Below the pieces are notes generated by a model. That model saw only the letters and a program-made list of their open reading frames with translations. It ran no database searches and was not told the DNA's origin. A DNA stretch of 64,000 nucleotides from contig NZ_JAUSVK010000001.1 in NCBI RefSeq assembly GCF_030814655.1, forward strand, positions 999,043 to 1,063,042, given 5' to 3'. A program made the position numbers and the translations under genes. Of this stretch, positions 36,513-47,832 are shown piece by piece; position 1 is the first letter of the stretch, and each line of letters begins with the position of its first letter. Origin of the DNA: Labrys monachus (lineage in GTDB: Bacteria; Pseudomonadota; Alphaproteobacteria; Rhizobiales; Labraceae).

Positions 36513-39293
36513 ATGCAGGATATCGTCGCCCCGAGGCTTCCAGTTCTCGTCCCATCCGAGCCCGCGCCGGCGTGGTTTGCGTCTCCTTCCACGGCATTCT
36601 GGCCTTCGACCTATTGGTTCTGGCACAATATCCCGTCGCGCGCGGTGATCGCGGCGCAGCTGGGCGCGATGCTCGATGCCGGGTTCCGCACCGTGCTGAT
36701 CCAGGCGAGGCTCGCTTTTCCGCGCGAGCTCTATCTCGGCGAGGACCATCTCGACGCCTATCGCTTCGCGGTCGGCGAGGCGAAGCGCCTCGGCATCGAG
36801 GTCGGCATCTATGACGACTACAGCTGGATGTCAGGCCATGCCGGTGGCCGGACGGTCGCCGGACATGACGCGCTGCGCGAGCGCCATCTGTTCTGGACCG
36901 AGGTGACCGGCGCGGACGGCCGGGCAAGCGTCGGCGGCATCGTCTCCTTCTTCATGGAGGGGCTGGGACGGGCCGGCATGGCATGGTGCTACGAGGAGGG
37001 CCGCGTCGCCTGGGACGAATGGCGCATCGTCTCGGCAGTCGCCTATCCGCCCGATATCGCCGATCCCGCGGTGGTCCGCGAGGTCACCGCCCGCTTTCTC
37101 GCGACCGGCGACGAGGGTTGCGAGATCCTCGCCGACATGGCGGAAGTGCCGCCGGACTGGCATGTCGCCGTCTTCGTGTCGGCCCGCTGCCGGACGTCGC
37201 GGCTGGTCAATTATCTGCTGCCGGAGACGGCGCGGCGATTCATCGAGGTGGGCTACGAGCCGTATCGCGCCGCGATCGGCGACTTCTTCGGCGATCCCGT
37301 CAAATACATGTTCTTCGACCATCCCTATTGCGGCTTCTACCGCTGGAAGCAGCATGCGGGCGATCTCGGCAACAGCCTGCTCCACGCCGACCGCCTCGTC
37401 GCGGCAGCGGCCGGGCTCGGCGTGCCCTACGGCGTCGTCCTGCTGAGCCTGATCCGGCCGATAGGCCCGGCGACGACAGGGCTGCGCGCCGCCTATTTCG
37501 CGCTCTACAACGGCATGCTGCACCAGACGTTCCTCGGCGCGCTGTCGGCCTGGACGCGGCAGCACGGGCTCGGCCTCGCCGGCCACGAACTCCTCGCCCA
37601 TGTCGGCGGCTGGGGACTGGCGGACGGCTTTCCCTCGCTCGACAGCCGCACGACGCTCGGCGTCGATTATTTCGGCGTCGAGGCCTTCCGCACCCACACC
37701 ACGGTGGACGCCTCGAATTACGGGCCGCAGATCAGCGCCCGGATGGGGGATTCGGTGGCGCGCGCCAGCGGCCGTTCGCGCTGCATCGTCGAGCAATATT
37801 CGGCGGCGCGCGACCCCAGGGTGCCCTTCGCCGCGGGCCTGTGGGGGCTGACGCTCGAAGAAATCCGCGCCCAGGCGCTGCGCCACCACCTCTTCGGCGC
37901 GAGGCAGTTCCTGTTCCACGCCTTCTACCAGACGAGCGGAAGCGATGGGGACAGCGAGCCCTTCTCCAATCCGCGCTTCGATTTCCCGCCGGGCATCAAT
38001 TTCGAGCCATGGTTTCCCCTGTTCGCGGATTTTGCGGCCGAGAGCGCCCGTCTTTCGGCGTTCATGGAGGATGCCGCGCCGCTGCGGACGGTGGCGCTGG
38101 TCTATCCGCTCAGCACGATCTGGGCCGAGGGCGGCGGGCACCCCTGCAACACCCTGTTCGGCGCCTGGGCGCGCTTCCTGTCGGAAGAGGGCATCGGCTT
38201 CGACGTCGTCGACGACCGCGCGCTTGCCGGCGGCGTGATCGAGGAGGGCGGGCTTCGCCTGCGGTCGGGCGCCTACCGGCACATCATCCTGCCCGGCGCG
38301 GCCGTGCTGCCGGATGCGGCCACGCTGGCGGCCCTCGCGGCTTTCGCCGCCGGCGGCGGGCAGTTGACATTCGCCCGGCCTGTCCCGAACCGCCTGGCGG
38401 AGAGCCGGGAGGCCGGAGCCGAGCGCGGCCTGCCGCTTCCGCCGGGTTTCGCGGGCGAGGAGGCGACCGTTCCCGGCGCAGGCTGGCTCGCCGCGTTCCG
38501 CGCGGCGGCCTCCGTCTCTCCCGACATCGCTGTTACGGATGCGCTTCCCTTGTGGCGATGGGCCGGCGCGGAGGAGAGCGGCTGGCGCGTGGCCGCCTTC
38601 AACGACCAGGCTTGCGAGCGGCGGGTTTCGGTCACGCTGCCGGACGGCGCCTGCGCCGTCAGCCGCTGGAACCCGGCAGCCGGGACGATCGAAGCCGTTC
38701 CGCTCGAGGGCGGTGCCGGCGGCACGCGCGCGCTCACCTTCGCAATGGAGCAGAACGAGCTTCTCTGCCTGCGCATCGAGAAGGGCAGGGGGCGGCCGCC
38801 CTCGGTGACGGCGGCGGCACCGGCGGGAGACGCAGCGCCGGGCGACGGCTTCGCGGTCGCGCTGAAGGAGAACTGGACGCTGCGCTTCGACGACGCCGAG
38901 CCCGTGCCGGTCGAGGTCGATCGCGGCTGGGAACGCCAGGGCTTCCCGACCCTGTCGGGCGTCGGCCTCTATGCCTGCGCCTTCACCCTCGGCGATACCG
39001 GGGCCGGACCGGTCCCGCACGATGCGGCGTGGGAGCTGAACCTGCCCGCCCTGCGCGCGGGCGCCGCCGTGACGCTGAACGGCGTCTTCCTCGGGCGCCG
39101 CGCTTATGCGCCCTATCGCTATCCCATCCCGCGCGGCCTCCTCACGGCCGGGCCCAACGTCCTCGGCATCGAGGTCTTCAGCACCGCCGCCAACGAGTTC
39201 TACGCCGGCACGCCCTACCAGCCGGACGGGCCGGAGGCTTCGGGCCTCCTGGCGCCGCCGGTGCTCGCATGCCGCGCGAGGCTCGGGGGATAA
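36513..39293 (+). CDS. Glycoside hydrolase, GH106 (alpha-L-rhamnosidase)-like
   Basis: The 926-aa product starts with a TIM-barrel-like region typical of GH106 enzymes: TYWFWHNIPSRAVIAAQLGAM near residue 33, then LGIEVGIYDDYSWMSGHAGGRTV near residue 93. The C-terminus (about residues 815-920) is a GH2-like sugar-binding beta sandwich with NGVFLGRRAYAPYRYPIP and GPNVLGIEVFST. No signal peptide is visible. The likely role is release of rhamnose or a related sugar from a glycan or glycoside. It lies 203 bp after the prophage lysis cassette and converges on mutB with a 12-bp gap. Confidence 0.75.
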   Translation: MQDIVAPRLPVLVPSEPAPAWFASPSTAFWPSTYWFWHNIPSRAVIAAQLGAMLDAGFRTVLIQARLAFPRELYLGEDHLDAYRFAVGEAKRLGIEVGIYDDYSWMSGHAGGRTVAGHDALRERHLFWTEVTGADGRASVGGIVSFFMEGLGRAGMAWCYEEGRVAWDEWRIVSAVAYPPDIADPAVVREVTARFLATGDEGCEILADMAEVPPDWHVAVFVSARCRTSRLVNYLLPETARRFIEVGYEPYRAAIGDFFGDPVKYMFFDHPYCGFYRWKQHAGDLGNSLLHADRLVAAAAGLGVPYGVVLLSLIRPIGPATTGLRAAYFALYNGMLHQTFLGALSAWTRQHGLGLAGHELLAHVGGWGLADGFPSLDSRTTLGVDYFGVEAFRTHTTVDASNYGPQISARMGDSVARASGRSRCIVEQYSAARDPRVPFAAGLWGLTLEEIRAQALRHHLFGARQFLFHAFYQTSGSDGDSEPFSNPRFDFPPGINFEPWFPLFADFAAESARLSAFMEDAAPLRTVALVYPLSTIWAEGGGHPCNTLFGAWARFLSEEGIGFDVVDDRALAGGVIEEGGLRLRSGAYRHIILPGAAVLPDAATLAALAAFAAGGGQLTFARPVPNRLAESREAGAERGLPLPPGFAGEEATVPGAGWLAAFRAAASVSPDIAVTDALPLWRWAGAEESGWRVAAFNDQACERRVSVTLPDGACAVSRWNPAAGTIEAVPLEGGAGGTRALTFAMEQNELLCLRIEKGRGRPPSVTAAAPAGDAAPGDGFAVALKENWTLRFDDAEPVPVEVDRGWERQGFPTLSGVGLYACAFTLGDTGAGPVPHDAAWELNLPALRAGAAVTLNGVFLGRRAYAPYRYPIPRGLLTAGPNVLGIEVFSTAANEFYAGTPYQPDGPEASGLLAPPVLACRARLGG

Positions 39294-39305
39294 GGGGGCG
39301 CCAGC

Positions 39306-41447
<2,142 letters not shown>

Positions 41448-41948
41448 GTCGGTCCTCGTCCTGGGACGGCTTGCGGGAGCACGGACATGCCGTCCGCATC
41501 CATCTGCGCGCGTGCCGATTCAAAGCGCGGACATCGAGACATGCAGGGATGTCGCGATGTCCGCGCTCCGGATCTGCCACCCTGTTTCCCGCGATCGGCG
41601 CCCGTCCGCAATCGGAAATTCACTCTTTGCGGCGGCGATGCCGTTTGAGCGCCAAAATATCGATTTCACCCCCTTGATCGCCGAAAAACTGTTCTCTAGC
41701 TTGCTTGCGCTTCTGCCAATCAACCGGTGGCAGCTCGTCACATCATGTCCTGCCCCTCGAGGATCTGCATGCATCGCCGCCAGCTGCATGGGCGCCCGCA
41801 CCATGCGCTGAAAGCCTGCCGTTCGCTCGCCTGTGACAGCGCGCAGTGAGATGGGCTCTTCATCTGTCATGCGTTTTCAGACGGTTTCGTCGCGGGCGCA
41901 TCGCGGTGGCGTTTCGTTGTCGATGCTTCATTCCCAAGAGGATTACCT
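41448..41948. other. 500-bp intergenic region upstream of mutB and the GT4 gene
   Basis: This divergent promoter region holds no supported gene. Its main structure is the hairpin at 41524-41567. The part around 41640-41740 is somewhat less GC-rich and may hold promoters. I looked for a cobalamin riboswitch on the mutB side and did not find the conserved B12 box. Confidence 0.6.
41524..41567. promoter_or_regulatory. Long hairpin 77 bp upstream of mutB
   Basis: The outer arms AGCGCGGACATCG (41524-41536) and CGATGTCCGCGCT (41555-41567) are exact 13-bp reverse complements. After one mismatch (A41537 opposite G41554) a 5-bp inner stem GACAT/ATGTC (41538-41542, 41549-41553) continues, leaving a 6-base loop. 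There is no T-tract. It may act in the mutB leader transcript or be a protein operator. Confidence 0.65.
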
Positions 41949-43034
41949 GTGAAAATAGCCCAGATCGCTCCCCTCGCCGAGCGCTGCCCGCCGAGGCTCT
42001 ACGGAGGGACCGAACGGATCGTCTCCTACCTGACGGAGGAACTCGTCCGCCAGGGGCACGAGGTCACGCTGTTCGCGAGCGGCGATTCGATGACGAGCGC
42101 GCAACTGGTGCGTTGCTCCGAGCAGGCGCTGCGTCTCGACGCGTCGGTGAAGGATCCCATTCCCTCCCACCTGATCATGCTCGACGAAGTGCGCCGGCGG
42201 GCGGATGATTTCGACGTGCTGCATTTCCACACCGACCTGCTGCATTTCCCTCTCATCCGGGACTTTGCCGACCGCACCGTGACCACGCTGCATCTGCGCC
42301 TCGATTCCTCCGACCTTCCCCCCTTCTACACCGCCTTCCGCCATGTTCCGCTGGTGTCGATCTCCGACGCCCAGCGCACGCCGATGCCGGCGGTGACCTG
42401 GGCCGGGACCGTCCTGCACGGCCTGCCCTCCGATACGCTGCCATTCTCCGCGAACCCCCAGGGCGACTATCTCGCCTTCCTCGGCCGCATCTCGCCTGAA
42501 AAGGGCCCGGACCGCGCCATCCGGATCGCGAGCCTCGCCGGCATGCCGCTCAAGATGGCGGCGAAGATCGACAAGGCCGACCAGCCCTATTGGGAGGAGG
42601 TCGTCGCTCCCATGGTCGCCGCTCATCCGAATGTCGAGTTCATCGGCGAGATCAACGAGCACCAGAAGGCGGCCTTCCTCGGCAATGCCCGTGCGCTGCT
42701 CTTTCCGATCGACTGGCCCGAGCCTTTCGGCCTGGTGATGATCGAGGCGATGGCGTGCGGCACGCCCGTGATCGCCTTCAATTACGGCTCGGTGCCGGAA
42801 GTCATCGACGACGGCGTGTCCGGCTTCATCGTCGACACCATCGAGGAAGCGGCCGCGCGCGTCGGCCGTATCGGCGAACTCGACCGGGCCGGCGTTCGCG
42901 GGCGCTTCGAGCAACGCTTCACGGTCGGGCGCATGGCGGAAGATTACGTCGCCATCTATCGCAGCCTGCCGGGCGTGCGCCGGGAAGCCGCCCGCCTCGC
43001 GCGCGCCGTCGAGGAGAATTTCGAACTGGCGTAA
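41949..43034 (+). CDS. Glycosyltransferase family 4 protein
   Basis: The 361-aa product has a GT-B fold layout: an N-terminal start KIAQIAPLAERCPPRLYGGTERIV and the C-terminal donor-site motif EPFGLVMIEAMACGTPVIA with the E-x7-E pair near residues 258-266. It probably transfers a sugar from a nucleotide donor in the cytosol, for a glycan or glycolipid. The start is a GTG at 41949 preceded by AAGAGGA with good spacing. It appears monocistronic, with a perfect GC hairpin 38 bp after its stop. Confidence 0.9.
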   Translation: MKIAQIAPLAERCPPRLYGGTERIVSYLTEELVRQGHEVTLFASGDSMTSAQLVRCSEQALRLDASVKDPIPSHLIMLDEVRRRADDFDVLHFHTDLLHFPLIRDFADRTVTTLHLRLDSSDLPPFYTAFRHVPLVSISDAQRTPMPAVTWAGTVLHGLPSDTLPFSANPQGDYLAFLGRISPEKGPDRAIRIASLAGMPLKMAAKIDKADQPYWEEVVAPMVAAHPNVEFIGEINEHQKAAFLGNARALLFPIDWPEPFGLVMIEAMACGTPVIAFNYGSVPEVIDDGVSGFIVDTIEEAAARVGRIGELDRAGVRGRFEQRFTVGRMAEDYVAIYRSLPGVRREAARLARAVEENFELA

Positions 43035-43071
43035 GCCTGCCACGAGGGCCGGCCAGAGAAAGGCATGATAT

Positions 43072-43093
43072 CGCCGGGCGAGCCTGCCCGGCG
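43072..43093. terminator. Hairpin after the GT4 gene
   Basis: A perfect 8-bp stem, CGCCGGGC (43072-43079) and GCCCGGCG (43086-43093), with a 6-base loop lies between the GT4 gene and the convergent small membrane-protein gene. No T-tract is present on either strand. Confidence 0.4.
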
Positions 43094-43170
43094 TCACGGC
43101 GCACGCCATGGCCGATGCATGCGCGCCGGCCCTATCCGCTATCCGGCCGGACGAAGGTGGCCGGCCAGCC

Positions 43171-43359
43171 TCATTGGCGGTTGGTGATGGTCCGGAAGGC
43201 GCGCGCGGGCCAGGCGAGCGCATCGGGCAGCGCCTGCACGACGCTTGCGGTCAGGTCGGAGGCGGTCGAGTTGTTCCATTTGGACTGCACGGTGGGAGCA
43301 AGGGCGACGCCCACGCCGACCAGATAGACGATCACCAGCAGGGAAATTATTCCACGCAT
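43171..43359 (-). CDS. Small single-span membrane protein
   Basis: The 62-aa product starts with a hydrophobic segment (MRGIISLLVIVYLVGVGVALAP) that can be a signal anchor, followed by a polar tail with SKWNNSTASDLTASVVQALPDALAWPARAF. Its function is unknown. The coding case rests on the coherent membrane segment and clean composition. It is convergent with the GT4 gene. Confidence 0.6.
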   Translation of the reverse strand: MRGIISLLVIVYLVGVGVALAPTVQSKWNNSTASDLTASVVQALPDALAWPARAFRTITNRQ

Positions 43360-43739
43360 CGACAGGGTCTCCGAATGACGAGGGTACTCTCGCCGAGCAC
43401 TATTTGCGCTGAACCCTCGCGACGGCGGGGCGGTTCCGCGCAGATGCGATTATCGAATCTACTTGTCCCGATCATGACGGCAATTTTCCGTCTCCCGCAA
43501 GGAGCAAATCTCTTCTTCCGCCGAGGGAGGATGCCTCGATCCCGCCTTCACCCGCCGATGCCGCTCGCAAAGAAAAAGCCCGGAGACGTCAACGATCCGG
43601 GCCGTCAAGTCGTGGGGGAGGACATGCATGTCGCAAAGACGCGCGGGCCGGCCGATGGTTCCTCGGGGATCGGGCGGAAACCGAAGGATCCTCGCATGGC
43701 CGGGGCCGGGGCCGGCGCCAGGCATCGGCGCGGCGATGG
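43360..43739. other. Gap holding the ABC-operon terminator
   Basis: About 380 bp with no supported gene. It contains the minus-strand terminator at 43573-43602 for the importer operon to its right. The open frames here are arginine/proline/glycine-rich and look noncoding. Confidence 0.55.
43573..43602 (-). terminator. Rho-independent terminator of the taurine-type ABC operon
   Basis: Read on the minus strand, the stem GCCCGGA/TCCGGGC (43596-43602 and 43578-43584) encloses an 11-base loop and is followed by TTTTT. It lies about 140 bp after the stop of the ATPase gene at 43740. Confidence 0.75.
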
Positions 43740-44522
43740 TCAGGCCGTCGCCGGCCGGCGCGAAGCCTCGCGGATCGCCTTGTGGACGCCGCGCTGCAGA
43801 TCCATGAAGGCGGGCGTTTCCATCACCTCCTCGCGCCGCGGCCGCGGAATATCGACGTCGAAGGTCTGCATGATGCGGCCGGGGCCGATCCCCATCACCA
43901 CGATACGGTCTGAAAGATAGACGGCCTCCTCGACGTCATGGGTGACGAAGAGGACGGTGAGCTTGTGCTCCTCCCAGATCTGGGTCAGCAATTCCTGCAT
44001 CTGGTGGCGCGTCAGGGCATCCAGCGCGCCGAAGGGCTCGTCCATCAGCAGCATCTTGGGGCGGTAGGACAGGGCGCGGGCGATGGCGACGCGCTGCTTC
44101 ATGCCGCCCGAGAGCTCGGAGGGATAGCGGTCCGCCGCATGCGGCAACTTGACCAGCTCGAGATGCTCGCGCGCGATGCGGCGGCAGTCGGCACGGCCGT
44201 GCCCGGCGGCCTTGAGGGCGAATTCGATGTTCTGCTGGGCGGTCAGCCACGGAAGCAGCGTGTAGGACTGGAAGACGACGCCGCGGTCGAGGCCCGGGGC
44301 GAGGATCGGGGCGCCGTCGATGGAAAGGTCCCCGGCGTCGAAATCCTGGAGGCCGGCGACGATGGACAAAAGCGTGCTCTTGCCGCAGCCGGACGTGCCG
44401 ACCAGCGAGACGAATTCATTGTCGGCGAGGTCGAGATCGATGGCCCTGAGCACTTCCGTGCGCCGTTCTCCCGAGCCGAAACTCTTGTGGAGGCCGCCGA
44501 TGTGCAATTTGGGAATCGTCAT
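43740..44522 (-). CDS. NitT/TauT-type ABC transporter ATP-binding protein
   Basis: The 260-aa ATPase has Walker A GTSGCGKST (about residue 42), signature LSGGMKQRVAIARAL (about residue 137), Walker B MLLMDEPFGALDALT and the switch histidine in LFVTHD. It belongs to the TauB/SsuB class for sulfonates, taurine and similar solutes. It is the last gene of the three-gene importer unit and follows the permease gene by 10 bp. Confidence 0.93.
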   Translation of the reverse strand: MTIPKLHIGGLHKSFGSGERRTEVLRAIDLDLADNEFVSLVGTSGCGKSTLLSIVAGLQDFDAGDLSIDGAPILAPGLDRGVVFQSYTLLPWLTAQQNIEFALKAAGHGRADCRRIAREHLELVKLPHAADRYPSELSGGMKQRVAIARALSYRPKMLLMDEPFGALDALTRHQMQELLTQIWEEHKLTVLFVTHDVEEAVYLSDRIVVMGIGPGRIMQTFDVDIPRPRREEVMETPAFMDLQRGVHKAIREASRRPATA

Positions 44523-44532
44523 CGGGCCTGTC

Positions 44533-45375
44533 TCACTCCGAACGGCCGTCCTGGCGGAACAGCATCTTTTCGAGCGCCTTCATCACCTGGTCGGTGATGA
44601 GGCCGAGCACGCCGAGCAGCAGGATGTAGCCGATGATGGTGTTGGTCTGGAAATAGCGCTGGGACACGGTGATGCGATAGCCGAGGCCGGAGGTCGCGGC
44701 GACGAGTTCGGCCAGCACCAGCCAGGTCCAGGCCCAGCCGAGGCTGATGCGCAGCGTGTCCCAGATGCCGGGCAGGGCGCTCGGCACCACGATGCGCGTC
44801 AGGATCTTGCGGTCCGGCAGGCCCAGCGTCCGGCCCAGGCCGATGAAGTCCCTCGGCACACGCTTCACATTGTCCATGATCATCAGCACCTGCTGGAAGA
44901 AGGTGCCGATGAAGATGATCAGGAATTTCTGGCTGTCGCCGGTGCCGGCCCACAGGATGGACAACGGCACGAAGGCGACGACGGGCATGTAGCGGATGAA
45001 ATCCACCAGCGGCTCGATCGCCGCCTCCCAGGCGCCGAAGCTGCCGATCAGCACGCCGATGGGAATCGCCAGCGCCGAGGCGATGAGAAAGCCGACGCAG
45101 ATGCGGTAGATCGAGATGCCGAGATCGGTCCACAGCGTGCCGTCGGCCGCCAGCTTGGCGAGCTGGGCCGCCACGCCGCCGGGCGACGGCAGGAAGATCG
45201 GCGCCACCAGCCCGAAGGCGGTCGCCGCCCACCAGGCAAGGCCGAGGCCGGCGAACATGGCCACGGCGATCGTCAGGAAGCGGGACCGGGCAATCGGCAC
45301 GCCGATCCCCGAGGAGCGGCGACGGCGCGGTGCCGGCCGGAGCAGCGGCTCCGATGCGGAGCGGGAAGAACTCAT
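44533..45375 (-). CDS. NitT/TauT-type ABC transporter permease
   Basis: The 280-aa product is a TauC/SsuC-like inner-membrane permease with about six spans. The ATPase-docking loop reads FIGLGRTLGLPDRKILTRIVVPSALPG near residues 167-193. The N-terminus is basic ([15 protein letters not shown]). It follows the binding-protein gene by 48 bp and precedes the ATPase gene by 10 bp. Confidence 0.93.
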   Translation of the reverse strand: MSSSRSASEPLLRPAPRRRRSSGIGVPIARSRFLTIAVAMFAGLGLAWWAATAFGLVAPIFLPSPGGVAAQLAKLAADGTLWTDLGISIYRICVGFLIASALAIPIGVLIGSFGAWEAAIEPLVDFIRYMPVVAFVPLSILWAGTGDSQKFLIIFIGTFFQQVLMIMDNVKRVPRDFIGLGRTLGLPDRKILTRIVVPSALPGIWDTLRISLGWAWTWLVLAELVAATSGLGYRITVSQRYFQTNTIIGYILLLGVLGLITDQVMKALEKMLFRQDGRSE

Positions 45376-45423
45376 GTTACCGGGTTCTCCTCGGCCTCAT
45401 GCCGCAACGGCGAGCCACATGCC

Positions 45424-46434
45424 TCACTGCGCCGCCTTGACGAAGTCGGGGTCGATCATCTGCTCGGCCGTCACGTCGGCCTGGAGGAGCTTGGCGTTCT
45501 TGGCGGCCGCCTCGACGTCGGCGAAGGTCTTGGTGGCGAAGTCGCCGGTCAGCGCCTTCTTGTTCTCGGCGAGCGAATAATAGCGCACGCCGTCGAAGGC
45601 GGTGTTGAGATCCTCGACGCTGGAGCCGACAGCCTTGGAGATGATGGCGCGGCCGTCCGGCGTGTTGGCGTTATAGGCCGCCAGCGCCGCATCCCAGGCC
45701 TTGACCATGGCGAGGACCTGGCCGGGACGCGCCTTGATCACTTCGTCCCGCACGACGAGGACGTCGCTGATGAGGCCCGGATCCTCGCTGGCGGTGAAGA
45801 TCGAGGTGACATCCTTGTTCTGCGCCTTGGCGGTGGTGAGATAGGGCTCATAGGTCACCGCGACCGGCACGCGGCCGGCGATCAGCGCGCTGCCGGCATC
45901 GGCGGCCGGCATCGGCACCGGCTCGATGTCGGCTACCGACATGCCGTTCCTGGCGAGCGCATATTTCAGCAGGATGTCGCTGGTCGTGCCTTCCTCGAAG
46001 GCGACCTGCTTGCCCTTGATGTCCTTGATCGAGGTGATGCCCTTGCCGGCGATCATGGCGTCGGCCGTCATGCTGACGTCGAGCATCATCACGATCTTGA
46101 TCGGCAGGCCGGCAGCGACCATGCCCATCGCCGTGTGGGTGGCGACGTTGGCGGCATCGAGCTGGCCGCTGGCGAGCGCGGCGCCGAGGTCCTTGTCCTC
46201 CGAGAAATTGACGATCTGCACGTCGGCGAGGCCGTTCGCCTTGAACATGCCCTTGGCCTGGGCGACGTGCCATTGGCCGTAGCCGAGCCAGGGCTCGATG
46301 CCGAGCTTGAACGAGCCCGCCTCGGGCGTCGCCGGAATGGCGGCATCGGCGGCATGCGCAGCCGGCCCGGCGGCGGCCACGCCGAGAGCGGCGGCCACCA
46401 GAAGCGCCCGGAACTGTCCTGAGAGATTTCGCAT
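45424..46434 (-). CDS. NitT/TauT-type ABC transporter substrate-binding protein
   Basis: The 336-aa product has a Sec signal peptide (about residues 1-27, ending AAHAAD) and a NMT1/TauA-like fold: LGIEPWLGYGQWHVAQAKGMF near residue 41 and KQVAFEEGTTSDILLKYAL near residue 130. The ATG at 46434 is chosen because the signal peptide begins there. The first gene of the importer unit, it has a TGTATAG direct repeat 160-176 bp upstream. The ligand is probably the substrate of the dehydrogenases encoded next door. Confidence 0.92.
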   Translation of the reverse strand: MRNLSGQFRALLVAAALGVAAAGPAAHAADAAIPATPEAGSFKLGIEPWLGYGQWHVAQAKGMFKANGLADVQIVNFSEDKDLGAALASGQLDAANVATHTAMGMVAAGLPIKIVMMLDVSMTADAMIAGKGITSIKDIKGKQVAFEEGTTSDILLKYALARNGMSVADIEPVPMPAADAGSALIAGRVPVAVTYEPYLTTAKAQNKDVTSIFTASEDPGLISDVLVVRDEVIKARPGQVLAMVKAWDAALAAYNANTPDGRAIISKAVGSSVEDLNTAFDGVRYYSLAENKKALTGDFATKTFADVEAAAKNAKLLQADVTAEQMIDPDFVKAAQ

Positions 46435-46593
46435 CGTCCTTGATCCCCTTGATGGCCGGAGCTTGCGCCGGAGCGCCCGGTCCGATGAAAAGGCGGGGCG
46501 CCTGCTCTCGCCCGCCCCGGCGTCTTGCCCGCGCCTTTCGTGAAAGTACAGCGGCATCTCAATGTCGGCGAGCGCGCGTGTCAAGATCAAAAT

Positions 46594-46610
46594 CTATACA
46601 TGCCTATACA
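46594..46610 (-). promoter_or_regulatory. Operator candidate A: TGTATAG direct repeat upstream of ABC importer
   Basis: On the minus strand the sequence is TGTATAG-GCA-TGTATAG, an exact direct repeat with a 10-bp period. It lies between the LldD-like gene end (46615) and the binding-protein gene start (46434). Two similar sites precede the other transcription units of this cluster (51096-51112, 51975-51991). The TGTATA core fits HutC-type GntR regulators, one of which is encoded at 47833. Confidence 0.6.
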
Positions 46611-46614
46611 ACCA

Positions 46615-47760
46615 TCAGGCCGGGCGGAGCACGGCGGCGCCCTTCGCCCTGAGTTCGTCGACGGAGGCGAGGCCCATCAGCGCCAGCGTGATGTCGGTCT
46701 CCCGGGCCAGGGCCTCGATGATGCGCGAGACGCCCGCCGTGCCCGCCGCAGCCAGTGCGAAGGCATAGGCGCGGCCGAGCAGGACGCCGGACGCTCCGAG
46801 CGCCAGCGCCTTGACGATGTCGGAGCCCCGGCGGAAGCCGCCGTCGATCAGGATCTCCAGGCTGCCGTCGAGCGCCGCGGCGATCTCCGGGAGCACCCCG
46901 ATGGTCGAGGAGGCGCAGTCGAGCTGGCGTCCGCCGTGATTGGAGACGACGATGCCGTCGGCGCCCTCGTCCCGTGCGCGCAGGGCGTCCGCCGCCGCGA
47001 GGATGCCCTTGATGACGAGGCGGCCTTTCCAGCGCCCGCGCAGCCAGGCGACGTCCTGCCACGACAGGGTTTGGTCGATCCGGCTCGACAGGGCGGCGGC
47101 CTGGGCCAGCACGCCCCTGCCGAATTCGGGCTTGTGGCTGACGGCCCGCACCTGCGGCGCACCGTTGCGCATGAGGTCGAGGAACCAGGAGGGGCGGGCG
47201 AGGAACTGGGCGAGAAGGCCGGGGCTGAGCTTCGTCAGCGAGCGGAAGCCGTTGCGCACGTCCCGTTCCCGCACCGAGGTGATGGCGGTGTCCACGGTCA
47301 GGAACAGGGTGTCCACGCCGGCCCTCTCGGCCTCCGCCAGCAATTCCTCGCAGAAGGAGCGATCCTTGAGGATGTAGAGCTGGAACATCAGCGGCCCCGC
47401 CGTCTCCCGACGCAACTCGGCGATGGAGGCGATCGAGAAGCTCGACAGGCAGAGCGGCACCCCGGCGGCATGGGCGGCCTGCGTCGCCTGCTGCTCGCCC
47501 CGGCCCGCATAGAGGCCGAGGAAGCCGACCGGGCCGAGCATGAAGGGCAGGGGATGGCGAGAGCCGAGATAGGTCGTCGCCAGGTCCCGGCTGGCGGGAT
47601 TGACGAGGACGCGCTGCACGAGGCGCCAGCGATCGAAGTCGGCCCGGTTGGCGCGGAGCGTCGCCTCGCCGAAGGCGCCGCCGTCGATATAGTCGAAGAA
47701 GATGCGCGGCAGCCGCCGGCGTGCGGCTTGGCGGGCATCTTCGACATTGATGAGTTCCAT
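46615..47760 (-). CDS. FMN-dependent alpha-hydroxy acid dehydrogenase (LldD family)
   Basis: The 381-aa product is a TIM-barrel flavoenzyme that oxidises L-2-hydroxy acids to 2-oxo acids. Active-site features visible are Tyr24 in FFDYIDGG, Tyr129 in QLYILKD, Lys251 in VIKGI and His275/Arg278 in SNHGGRQLD. The family includes lactate, mandelate and glycolate oxidising enzymes. It lies 72 bp after the HutC-type regulator gene in a catabolic cluster. It could oxidise a hydroxy acid made by the neighbouring dehydrogenases. Confidence 0.93.
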   Translation of the reverse strand: MELINVEDARQAARRRLPRIFFDYIDGGAFGEATLRANRADFDRWRLVQRVLVNPASRDLATTYLGSRHPLPFMLGPVGFLGLYAGRGEQQATQAAHAAGVPLCLSSFSIASIAELRRETAGPLMFQLYILKDRSFCEELLAEAERAGVDTLFLTVDTAITSVRERDVRNGFRSLTKLSPGLLAQFLARPSWFLDLMRNGAPQVRAVSHKPEFGRGVLAQAAALSSRIDQTLSWQDVAWLRGRWKGRLVIKGILAAADALRARDEGADGIVVSNHGGRQLDCASSTIGVLPEIAAALDGSLEILIDGGFRRGSDIVKALALGASGVLLGRAYAFALAAAGTAGVSRIIEALARETDITLALMGLASVDELRAKGAAVLRPA

Positions 47761-47832
47761 CGTTCTTTTCCCGTCCGCCGTCGCAGCCTCCTCGTTCCGG
47801 ATCGACTGATCCGGAAAGGCCGCTCCGAGGCT

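Noticed and set aside
41448-41948. Cobalamin riboswitch upstream of mutB
   Set aside because: I searched the minus strand for the B12 box and the conserved GCCACTG-type core and found none.
43459-43725. An 88-residue minus-strand frame between the small membrane protein and the ABC operon
   Set aside because: Composition is Arg/Pro/His-rich, there is no motif, and the region holds the operon terminator.
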